A DNA stretch of 64,000 nucleotides. Origin: CADEED01 sp036274075 (GTDB taxonomy: Bacteria; Pseudomonadota; Gammaproteobacteria; Steroidobacterales; Steroidobacteraceae). Below are positions 43,780 through 50,899 of this stretch, piece after piece (position 1 is the first letter of the stretch; the number at the start of each line of letters is the position of its first letter). The stretch is from the NCBI GenBank assembly GCA_036274075.1, contig DASUGK010000056.1, positions 22,943 to 86,942 of the forward strand, given 5' to 3'. The notes beneath the pieces were generated by a model. That model had not been told where the DNA came from. It worked only from the letters and a program-made list of their open reading frames with translations, and did not search any database. A program made the translations under genes and the position numbers.

Positions 43780-45386
43780 TAGGTGGCGAGGCGGACGCGG
43801 AGGATGCGGGGGGCGTCGGTGAGGTTGAGGCCGTAGTCGGTCTGGTCGCCGTTCCAGGTGCGCGTGCGCGTCCACTTGCCGTCGCGGTATTCGCCCTCTT
43901 CCACGCTCGCGAAGATCAGGCCGTTCGCATTGCGATTCGCGGCGGGCGCGAAGTTCACGCGTACGCGCTGGCCGGTGAGCAGGTATTCATCGGGGCCGAG
44001 CTCTGCCAGCAATGCGCCGCCAGAAGGATAAGGCGCCCAGTCAGGCATGGGCGTGCCCTTGGGAAACCATTCTTTCTGTCCGAATTGCCATTCGTTGAAG
44101 GCCAGCGTGACCGTCCAGCGCCCGAGATCCAGCTTGCGCGGCGAGTGATCGTCAGGTTCACCCGCGCCCCACACGCGCTTCTCGAAGCTCAGTTTCGCCC
44201 ACTCGCGCGCCATCGGCGCCAGCAGCCGGTACGGCCGCGCGAACGCGTCGATGGCCTCGTCGATGTTGCGCGCACCCAGTGGATAGTTCGAATAACCGGT
44301 GAGGTCGATCCCGAACGGCACGATGCCGATTCCCTGCGCGCCCAGCACATCGTAGAAGTGGCGCGCGAATACCGGATCATTGCCGATCTCGGGCACCAGC
44401 AGCGGCCCGCCCGCCTTGTACATCTCGATGACGCGATCGACCTTCGGCGACTCCTTGATGTAGATGTCCGGCGCGACTATGTCGATGGCCGGCGCCGCCG
44501 CACGGTAGATGAAGATCACGTTGTCGGTCGGCCCGCCACTGGCGTACCCACCGGGCGCGCCCGGTTGGAACGGATCGCGCAGCGCCGCGTTCACGTACAT
44601 GGGCAGCGCGTATTCCTTCCTTCCGGCCGCCGCGACATCACCGATGTACTTCGCCACCGCCCAGGCGTGGAAATACTCGTCGGCATCTTTGCCGAAGACT
44701 TCCGTCCAGGTGCCTGGCTTCACCCCTCGAGCCTTCACCAGCACCGGTGGCACGGCCCCGGAGAACAACTTCTGCGCGGCCGGTCCGAAATCGCGGACGC
44801 TGCCGTACGTCCCCGGCTCGTTCTGCACCTGCATGAGGATCACGGTGCGCTGCGTGTCCACCTGCTCCAGGTGGCGCATCAACGCCACGAACGCCCGCGT
44901 ATCCGCGGCCAGCGTCGCCGGCGAATGCGGCGACATCGAGTTCAACACCTTGCCCCTGGCATCCACGAGCCGCGGGAACCGCTGGTTGTCGAGCTTCACC
45001 CACTCCGGCGCGTAGTTAGGCCCGTTGTTCTTCCAGGTCGCGAACCACAGCAGCACGAGCTTCAGGTCCTGCGCAGCCGCCTGCGAGATCAGCGTGTCGA
45101 GGAACGAGAAATCGAACTTGCCCTCGACGTGCTCGATCTGTTCCCAGGCAATGGGCACGCTCACGGTGTTCGCGCCGAGCCGTTTCACGGCGGGCCACAC
45201 CTGCGGCAGCATCGCCGGCCAGGCACTGGAGTTGTTCACCTGCGCGCCCAGCACGAGATACGGCGCCCCGTCGACCAGCAACGCGCTGCGGCCATTGCGC
45301 GTGACCAGCTCCGGCATGGGCGCCGCGGCACCCGCCGCCATCGACGCGCACAAGGCACCGGCAAACAACCAGGCTCGACACTTCAT
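43776..45386 (-). CDS. GH35 beta-galactosidase with DUF5597 domain
   Basis: The 536-residue secreted enzyme has a signal peptide (AWLFAGALCASMAAGAAA) and a GH35 barrel. The acid/base glutamate lies in MQVQNEPGTYG and the nucleophile in LLVPEIGND. The C-terminal part matches the DUF5597 group. Cellvibrio japonicus Bgl35A, of this type, removes galactose from xyloglucan. With the GH31 gene it recreates the Xyl31-Bgl35 pair of a xyloglucan locus. The ATG at 45386 has GGGGAGGAG upstream. It is divergent from the GH105 gene across 97 bases. Confidence 0.9.
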   Translation of the reverse strand: MKCRAWLFAGALCASMAAGAAAPMPELVTRNGRSALLVDGAPYLVLGAQVNNSSAWPAMLPQVWPAVKRLGANTVSVPIAWEQIEHVEGKFDFSFLDTLISQAAAQDLKLVLLWFATWKNNGPNYAPEWVKLDNQRFPRLVDARGKVLNSMSPHSPATLAADTRAFVALMRHLEQVDTQRTVILMQVQNEPGTYGSVRDFGPAAQKLFSGAVPPVLVKARGVKPGTWTEVFGKDADEYFHAWAVAKYIGDVAAAGRKEYALPMYVNAALRDPFQPGAPGGYASGGPTDNVIFIYRAAAPAIDIVAPDIYIKESPKVDRVIEMYKAGGPLLVPEIGNDPVFARHFYDVLGAQGIGIVPFGIDLTGYSNYPLGARNIDEAIDAFARPYRLLAPMAREWAKLSFEKRVWGAGEPDDHSPRKLDLGRWTVTLAFNEWQFGQKEWFPKGTPMPDWAPYPSGGALLAELGPDEYLLTGQRVRVNFAPAANRNANGLIFASVEEGEYRDGKWTRTRTWNGDQTDYGLNLTDAPRILRVRLATY

Positions 45387-45483
45387 CGACTCTCCTCCCC
45401 CATCCGCGAAGCCGTCATCCGCGATGCGCGATAGTATTGGCAGCGCGGCGCCAATGCAGCGCCTTTTGCCCGAGGGATATCGA

Positions 45484-46605
45484 ATGAAGCATGTCTTTGC
45501 CCTGGCGCTTGTCCTGTCCGTCCCGGCCATTGGCGCCGACGCGCCCGCCCGCAAGGATGTACTCGCCCTCGCCGCACGCGTCGCGGACTGGCAGCTCCAG
45601 CACATGGACGCCAAGCACGTCACGCACTTCAAGGACGAATCCCGTGAACCCAGGAGCTGGGAACAGGGCGCGTTCTGGGTGGGCGTGACGCGCCTCGCCG
45701 ATGCCAGCGGCGAGAAGCGATTCAGCAAGGCCATCCTCGACATGGGCCGCGCCAATGCGTGGAAGCCCGGGCCGCGCCTCTATCACGCCGACGATCACGT
45801 GATCACGCAGAGTTACCTCTGGGCCGCGCGTCATGGCGCGGGCGCCGAGGCCATCGCGCCGCTGCGCGCCAGCTTCGACGCCATCCTCGCGAAGCCCGCC
45901 AATGCGCATCTCAGCTTCTACCCCGAGAAGAACTACGAAGAAACCGCCTGCCTGCGCCGCTGGTGCTGGTGCGATGCGCTGTTCATGTCGCCGCCCGCGT
46001 GGGTCGAGCTCTCCCGCCAGACCGGCGATCCGCGCTACACCGAATTCGCCTTGAAGGAATTCTGGGCGACCACCGACTTTCTGTACGACCCCGTCGAGAA
46101 GCTCTATTTCCGCGACAGCCGCTTCTTCGACCGCCGCGACGAGCAGGGCCGCAAGCTGTTCTGGAGCCGCGGCAACGGCTGGGTGTTCGCGGGCATCGCA
46201 AACCTGCTGGAGTCATTGCCCGGTGACGATCCCCATCGTCCACGCATGGAAGCCCTGTTCAAGGAAATGGCTGCCAGGCTCAGGAGCCTCCAGAAGCCGG
46301 ACGGTTACTGGGCGCCATCCTTGTTAGGCGCGGAGAACTCGCCACCCGAAACCAGCGGCACGGGCTTCTATGTCTACGGCCTTGCGTGGGGCGTGAAACA
46401 CGGACTGCTCGACGCGGGAGAATATCGTCCGGCCATCGACAGTGGTTGGGCGGCGCTGACCCGCGCAGTTGCGAAGGACGGCCGTCTTGGTTGGGTGCAG
46501 CAGGTCAGCGACCGACCTGACAAGGTTGCCGAGGCCGACACCCAGTTCTACGGGGTGGGCGCATTCTTGCTCGCGGCAAGCGGCGTGGCCACCATTTCGG
46601 AGTAG
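45484..46605 (+). CDS. GH105 unsaturated glucuronyl/galacturonyl hydrolase
   Basis: The 373-residue protein has a signal peptide (HVFALALVLSVPAIGA) and the GH88/GH105 barrel. The catalytic aspartate is in RWCWCDALFMSPPAW, and WSRGNGWVFAGIANLLE matches the family. YteR-type enzymes remove unsaturated uronic acid from rhamnogalacturonan fragments made by lyases. It probably works in the periplasm. The ATG is at 45484, directly before the signal peptide. Three bases separate its stop codon from the following reductase gene. Confidence 0.9.
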   Translation: MKHVFALALVLSVPAIGADAPARKDVLALAARVADWQLQHMDAKHVTHFKDESREPRSWEQGAFWVGVTRLADASGEKRFSKAILDMGRANAWKPGPRLYHADDHVITQSYLWAARHGAGAEAIAPLRASFDAILAKPANAHLSFYPEKNYEETACLRRWCWCDALFMSPPAWVELSRQTGDPRYTEFALKEFWATTDFLYDPVEKLYFRDSRFFDRRDEQGRKLFWSRGNGWVFAGIANLLESLPGDDPHRPRMEALFKEMAARLRSLQKPDGYWAPSLLGAENSPPETSGTGFYVYGLAWGVKHGLLDAGEYRPAIDSGWAALTRAVAKDGRLGWVQQVSDRPDKVAEADTQFYGVGAFLLAASGVATISE

Positions 46606-46608
46606 CTC

Positions 46609-47262
46609 ATGGGCAAGGTACGCGTAGCCGCCTTTGGAATCTCCCTCGATGGATACGGTGCTGGTCCCGACCAGTCACTCGAGAATCCACTCGGCACCGG
46701 ATTCATGAACGTGATGGACTGGTTTTTTCCCACCAGGATCTTTCGCGAAAAGGTCATAGGCCAGCAAGGTGGCGAGACCGGCGTCGACAACGCCATCGCG
46801 GAGAAGAGCTTCGAGAACGTCGGCGCCTGGGTGATGGGACGCAACATGTTCAGCCCCGGGCGCGGCGCCTGGGACATGAAGTGGCGCGGCTGGTGGGGCG
46901 AGGAACCGGTCTACCATTGCCAGGTGTTCGTGTTGACCCAATACGCGCGTCCGCCGCTCGAGATGAAAGGCGGTACGACGTTTCACTTCGTCACCGACGG
47001 TATCGACTCAGCGCTGCAGCGGGCGAAGGATGCCGCCGGCGGCCGAGACGTCCGCATTGGCGGCGGCGTCGCCACGGTGCGCGAGTACCTGCAGGCGCGG
47101 CTCATCGATGAACTGCATCTCGCCATGCGGCCGGTATTCATGGGCCGCGGCGAGAACCTGTTCGCGGGACTGGATATGCAGGCCCTGGGCTACGAGTGTT
47201 ACCAGCACATCGCGGGTGAACGCGCGACGCACCTGCTGCTGCGACGGCTAGCGCGAAGCTGA
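46609..47262 (+). CDS. Dihydrofolate-reductase-like (RibD C-terminal) protein
   Basis: This 217-residue protein shows the RibD_C/DHFR-like fold: VRVAAFGISLDGYGAGPDQS at the start, WVMGRNMFSPGRG, and IGGGVATVREYLQARLIDEL near the end. Such stand-alone proteins are NADPH-binding reductases of unknown substrate, not true folate reductases. It starts three bases after the GH105 stop and may be co-transcribed by chance of position. Its end overlaps the convergent lipoprotein gene by 15 bases. Confidence 0.87.
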   Translation: MGKVRVAAFGISLDGYGAGPDQSLENPLGTGFMNVMDWFFPTRIFREKVIGQQGGETGVDNAIAEKSFENVGAWVMGRNMFSPGRGAWDMKWRGWWGEEPVYHCQVFVLTQYARPPLEMKGGTTFHFVTDGIDSALQRAKDAAGGRDVRIGGGVATVREYLQARLIDELHLAMRPVFMGRGENLFAGLDMQALGYECYQHIAGERATHLLLRRLARS

Positions 47263-47691
47263 TTCCTGCCCACCCGGCGCGACGATGGTGAAACCCGGGA
47301 TCGGACGGAGTTCGACGTAGCCAGGATGGTACATGTCGATGAACACCGCGTATTTCGGCGGCGAATCGCACACCACTTCGTAGACGTCCATGATGGAACC
47401 GTACGGGCTGCGTTCCATCACCGAACCACCGCGCTCGAAGAAAGGCTGTTTGCCTTCCGGGCAACGCAGGCGCGCGAAGTATGCCTGCTCACCCGCCGGC
47501 CCGTGCGCCAGCACCGGGTTCTCGATGGAACCCAGCGGATGCTTATCGATCTCGGCCTTCTCCGCGGCGGTGAGCTCGTTGCGCGGGGCTACTCCCATCA
47601 TCATTTGCGTGAGGCTCTTGCTGACGTCGGCGTCCTCGGTGGACGCGCAACCGCCGAGCAGGAAGAGGATGGAGGCAGCGAGATGCTTCAT
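47248..47691 (-). CDS. Hypothetical lipoprotein (147 residues)
   Basis: A lipoprotein signal is clear (LAASILFLLGGC, Cys15). The rest (for example GSIMDVYEVVCDSPPKYAVF and IDMYHPGYVELRPIPGFTIV) matches no family I recognise. Three cysteines remain in the mature protein. It is the last gene of a leftward run of small envelope genes and converges with the reductase gene. Confidence 0.75.
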   Translation of the reverse strand: MKHLAASILFLLGGCASTEDADVSKSLTQMMMGVAPRNELTAAEKAEIDKHPLGSIENPVLAHGPAGEQAYFARLRCPEGKQPFFERGGSVMERSPYGSIMDVYEVVCDSPPKYAVFIDMYHPGYVELRPIPGFTIVAPGGQESASR

Positions 47692-47794
47692 GTGCTTGGC
47701 CTTTGGTGGTTGCGATGTCAGTCAGGCGGCATCCGCATGACGCCCTGCATCCACAAACGCGGGACGAACATGCAACCGGGTTAAATCCTTCCCA

Positions 47795-48007
47795 TCAGCC
47801 CTTGTTGCGCGTGGCGATGTAATAGATTCCCAGCAGCATTACCACCGGGCCCGTGATTCCGAAAAGAACCAGCGACAGGAAATAGAGAACGGGTTGCTGC
47901 GCGAATGCCGCCATGGCGGGCTCGCGCGCCAGCGACATCAGCAGGCCGACGACCAGGCACATGACGCCGTTGGTCGCGCGTGGTGTCCAGGCGGCTTGCA
48001 TGGTCAA
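47795..48007 (-). CDS. Small membrane protein (70 residues)
   Basis: Two hydrophobic segments (MCLVVGLLMSLA and YFLSLVLFGITGPVVMLLGI) make this a small inner-membrane protein of unknown function. The ATG overlaps the stop codon of the TIGR03067-like gene by four bases, which supports that it is translated. A 103-base gap without a gene follows. Confidence 0.65.
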   Translation of the reverse strand: MTMQAAWTPRATNGVMCLVVGLLMSLAREPAMAAFAQQPVLYFLSLVLFGITGPVVMLLGIYYIATRNKG

Positions 48008-48459
48008 TTCCCCGTGGCGCGCTCGGCGACCATGAGAATGTAGCGCGAGTCGGCACGTGGATCGAAGCCGGCAGGCCGGGCGACGTCCGGAGGCGCCGAA
48101 CAGACAAACAAGGTGTTGCCCTCGATGCGGTACACACCCTGGACCGCCGTGCCGCCGTCCCAGAAGTCCATGCGGAAGGGCGCGGCACTGGTATCGAGGT
48201 CGAGCACTTCGTGGCCGGGGTCACCCTCGAACCAGAAGCGGTTGCCTTCGATGTGGGCCTTCGCACCGGTCTTGTCGGGCATCGGCCGCGAGCCGCGTTG
48301 CGCCGACTTCACCACCCAGACACCCTGGAGTTCCTTAAAGGGCCCGGGTAGTTCGCTGGCGGCGCGCACGGCGGGCGCAGCCGTGGCAATGGGTGGAGTT
48401 GTCACTGCAGCACAGGCGGTGAGCGCGAATGTCGCAAGGAGACAGGCAATGGCTTTCAT
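48004..48459 (-). CDS. TIGR03067-like lipoprotein
   Basis: The 151-residue protein has a lipobox (TFALTAC, Cys16). It then has a single domain with ELQGVWVVKSAQRGSRP, DTSAAPFRMDFWDGG and GVYRIEGNTLFVCSAPPDVA, the pattern of the TIGR03067 domain best known from Planctomycetes. Function is unknown. The ATG at 48459 begins at the signal peptide; the frame upstream (to 48591) overlaps the next gene and is not coding. It overlaps the small membrane gene by four bases. Confidence 0.72.
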   Translation of the reverse strand: MKAIACLLATFALTACAAVTTPPIATAAPAVRAASELPGPFKELQGVWVVKSAQRGSRPMPDKTGAKAHIEGNRFWFEGDPGHEVLDLDTSAAPFRMDFWDGGTAVQGVYRIEGNTLFVCSAPPDVARPAGFDPRADSRYILMVAERATGN

Positions 48460-48475
48460 TCTTGTTTCCCGGGTG

Positions 48476-48973
48476 TCACCTGAAGCGGCGCAGCCTCCTG
48501 GCCTTCGCCAAGGTGGATAGGCCACCGATGACGAGAATGCCGGATGCCGCCAGCAAGAGGCCGATGAAAATCCTGGGAGGCCCGCTGGCAAGAATCATGA
48601 CAAATACCGCGACGCAAGCCACCGCTGCCCCGAGCGCGCCGTAGCCGCGAAATCTCCGGCTGGTCGCCGACCGCTGCAGATCGGCGCAAAACCGTTCGTA
48701 GGCCGCTTGCGTATCCCACCGGGTTTTCGCCTTGCATCGCGCACACCGCGCTGCCGACCCTGGATTCGCCGCTTCGCATACCGGGCAAACGACCGAATAC
48801 ACGAAGTGCGAATCGGGTGGCTGATAGCCGGATCTGCAGCGGGGACAGGTGTTTCGATCTCGCTCCAGGCAGGACTTGTGGATTACGGTCTGGCAGCGGG
48901 CACACCACGTGGCCTCGGTATCCAGGGTCACCTTCCCATGGCATGCGCCGCATTGGGTTCCAGCGAGTTGCAT
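48476..48973 (-). CDS. RING/PHD-like zinc-finger membrane protein
   Basis: The 165-residue protein has an eight-ligand zinc module: C8-x2-C11, C24-x2-C27, H32, C35, C43-x2-C46 (C4HC3 order, as in PHD and RING-variant fingers). A second zinc ribbon follows, C63-x2-C66 and C77-x2-C80 (VCPVCEAANPGSAARCARC), like a RanBP2-type finger. Two membrane helices lie at about 108-128 and 133-151. Bacterial RING-like proteins with membrane anchors exist but their roles are poorly known. It lies 16 bases before the lipoprotein gene, on the same strand. Confidence 0.75.
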   Translation of the reverse strand: MQLAGTQCGACHGKVTLDTEATWCARCQTVIHKSCLERDRNTCPRCRSGYQPPDSHFVYSVVCPVCEAANPGSAARCARCKAKTRWDTQAAYERFCADLQRSATSRRFRGYGALGAAVACVAVFVMILASGPPRIFIGLLLAASGILVIGGLSTLAKARRLRRFR

Positions 48974-49057
48974 GCGGATGGATGGCGCCCGAGGATGTTA
49001 GACGGGAGCCCATTCAACACCCTGACGAGGCTGAGTACAAATCCCGTGCGGGTGCGG

Positions 49058-49477
49058 CTACTCGGCGGCCTGTTTGCGTGCGAAAAAGAACGTGAATCCA
49101 CCGCTGATCGCGGCCAGCCCCACGAGAAGCCATCCTTCGGCCAGGGCGACGTCCTTCTTGACGAAGACGCTGAATGCGGCAACGCCGAAACCGAATACCG
49201 CGAAACCCACGACGAACCAGGCGCCCGCGCTGCCCTGCACGCGCAGCCGGCGAAGTAGTTCGAAGCATGGAACCCCGAGAACGACGACCGCGCCGAGGAA
49301 CCACAGTGACAGGGCGATCTCGAAAACGACGATCGTGCCGACCAGTCCAAGTTCGCATGCGCACGGCGTCGACAGGGCCCACGCCACGAAGCAGGCGGAC
49401 CCCACGGCCCAGCCCTTGATGGCGCCGACGAAAAGTTCTTCGAAGTCGTAGTCCAGCCTGGTTGGATTCGCTGACAT
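49058..49477 (-). CDS. Hypothetical membrane protein (139 residues, about four helices)
   Basis: Hydrophobic segments include AIKGWAVGSACFVAWAL, GTIVVFEIALSLWFLGAVVV, WFVVGFAVFGFGVAAFSVF and GWLLVGLAAISGGFTFFFA. No family is recognised. It is part of the leftward run of small genes. The space between it and the RING-like gene (84 bases) holds nothing visible. Confidence 0.65.
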   Translation of the reverse strand: MSANPTRLDYDFEELFVGAIKGWAVGSACFVAWALSTPCACELGLVGTIVVFEIALSLWFLGAVVVLGVPCFELLRRLRVQGSAGAWFVVGFAVFGFGVAAFSVFVKKDVALAEGWLLVGLAAISGGFTFFFARKQAAE

Positions 49478-49612
49478 CGTGTGCAGGAAGATGCCAGAGA
49501 AGCGCGCTGGATATATTCCGCGCTGCTGGCCGGTGTTGCCGGGTGATACCGTGAATGGCAGCGCGAGCCACCATCCTCGCCTGCGGCGATCACGAATGTT
49601 TCGCCATGCCTC

Positions 49613-49756
49613 TCAGCCAGGCGAACTGAATACCGGATCGAACCACGGGTTCAGGCAGGTGCCGCATTGATCGCAGCACGTGCCGTGGGGCTCGGATCCG
49701 TCAAGGAAATCCACTCCGTTTGACGCACTGCCTTCGAATACGAAACCGACCACCAC
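49613..49756 (-). CDS. Candidate small cysteine-rich protein (47 residues)
   Basis: A short frame starts at GTG (49756), with AGGT nine bases upstream, and ends at TGA (49613). It contains SEPHGTCCDQCGTCLNPWFD: C-C-x2-C-x2-C, a compact metal- or disulfide-type cluster. It begins 11 bases after the stop of the 221-residue gene. About two thirds of third codon positions are G or C, below the housekeeping genes here but like its neighbours. It may be a small metal-binding or lipid-free peptide, or chance. The rest of 49478-49767 shows no gene. Confidence 0.35.
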   Translation of the reverse strand: MVVGFVFEGSASNGVDFLDGSEPHGTCCDQCGTCLNPWFDPVFSSPG

Positions 49757-49767
49757 GAATGCGTTAC

Positions 49768-50433
49768 CTAACGAGTGGGCTTCGATCGCATGGCGACGAC
49801 GATGCTCGGGTAATCCATTTCGACGGCTCGTTGAGCCGCGTTCAATTGTTGGTAGCTGCGGCTCCGGGTCAGGAGTTTGAATGCGAGGTAGGAAAGTACA
49901 ATCGCGGACACGCCCGCGATCCAGCCCGACAAATTGAACGCAACGATCGTCAGCACGAAGGCGACCGGAATGAGATAGCCCGGTGAGTTGATGAGCCGCG
50001 AGCCACCGGTGCCGATACGCTGCCGAATGGCCGACCCGACCAGGTCTTCGGGATATTCCGTTCGATACCCGATGACTTCGTACTCACCGGCCGGTACCTG
50101 GCCGTCGGCACGGATGTTCGGGTTCGGAAAGAAGTCCTCGTACATCGATTCGACGCCACCGAACCCGAGCCGGCCCGAGGCAAGGATCAACGAAGACGTG
50201 ATCTCGGAGCCGGAGTCGCAGTACTGCTGCAACGAAGGTGGAATCTCTTCGTCCACATACGCGTGCAGCAGATGCCCGCCATCGGCGCCGGTCGGGAACC
50301 GGATGACTGCCTTCCGGCTGGCCAGATCCTCCAGTTGCTCGGCGTCCATCTGCCGATCGCCGACCAGAGAATCCACGTCGAACAACGCCACCTCGGCCAC
50401 GTCCGTTCCACCTGCCAATACGAGCTTTGTCAC
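49768..50433 (-). CDS. Hypothetical protein with C-terminal membrane segments (221 residues)
   Basis: I do not recognise this family. Residues 1-145 look soluble and acidic (DVDSLVGDRQMDAEQLED, VDEEIPPSLQQYCDSGSEIT). Two membrane helices follow at about 151-185 (LIPVAFVLTIVAFNLSGWIA). A short positively charged tail ends the protein. It lies 33 bases after the 133-residue gene on the same strand and is probably read with it. Confidence 0.65.
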   Translation of the reverse strand: MTKLVLAGGTDVAEVALFDVDSLVGDRQMDAEQLEDLASRKAVIRFPTGADGGHLLHAYVDEEIPPSLQQYCDSGSEITSSLILASGRLGFGGVESMYEDFFPNPNIRADGQVPAGEYEVIGYRTEYPEDLVGSAIRQRIGTGGSRLINSPGYLIPVAFVLTIVAFNLSGWIAGVSAIVLSYLAFKLLTRSRSYQQLNAAQRAVEMDYPSIVVAMRSKPTR

Positions 50434-50466
50434 TTTCCGGGCACCACGAGTAGCCAGGCGAGCAAG

Positions 50467-50868
50467 TCACGGATCCTGCACATGTGCCGCCAGCATCGCA
50501 AAGTGTTCCTCGAGCTCGAACAGTCCTCGCGCAAGCCTGGGCGGCAGTCGATTCCGGGCTTCGACGAACACCGGCCTCTCCTCCCAGAGAAAAACGCCTT
50601 CGAGATACGAGACGTACACGGCATTTTCGACGTCGGCGGCCGCCGCCGTGAGCACCTGCTCCATCACGGCGAGATGCCGGCCGACTTCAGAGGTGTTACC
50701 GGCTTCGATGGCGCGCGCCGTGGCACGCGCCACGGCGGCCATTTCATCGTGCAATGACTGCCGATCCCCGGCGTCGAGTTCCGCCGCCGCTTCCGGGAAT
50801 TCGACGTCGATCAGACGATCGAAGGCAGCGTGATTCATCGATCCCCGAATTGCGACTTCACGCGTCAT
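50467..50868 (-). CDS. Hypothetical helical protein, possibly DUF7674-like
   Basis: From the ATG at 50868 (GGGAG upstream) it has 133 residues and is mostly helical. The pattern FDRLIDVEFPEAAAELDAGD, then LHDEMAAVARATARAIEAGN and AVYVSYLEGVFLWEE resembles small cytoplasmic proteins of the DUF7674 kind, some of which sit beside toxin genes as possible immunity proteins. I see no toxin here. A later ATG at 50838 (NHAAFDRL) is also possible. It lies 31 bases after the GMC gene. Confidence 0.6.
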   Translation of the reverse strand: MTREVAIRGSMNHAAFDRLIDVEFPEAAAELDAGDRQSLHDEMAAVARATARAIEAGNTSEVGRHLAVMEQVLTAAAADVENAVYVSYLEGVFLWEERPVFVEARNRLPPRLARGLFELEEHFAMLAAHVQDP

Positions 50869-50899
50869 GTCACTCCCGGGCAATTGCCACGGACTGGCG

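Noticed and set aside
49479..49670. 63-codon plus-strand frame in the gap between small genes
   Set aside because: It lacks a ribosome site and family features; the opposite strand has the better cysteine-cluster candidate.
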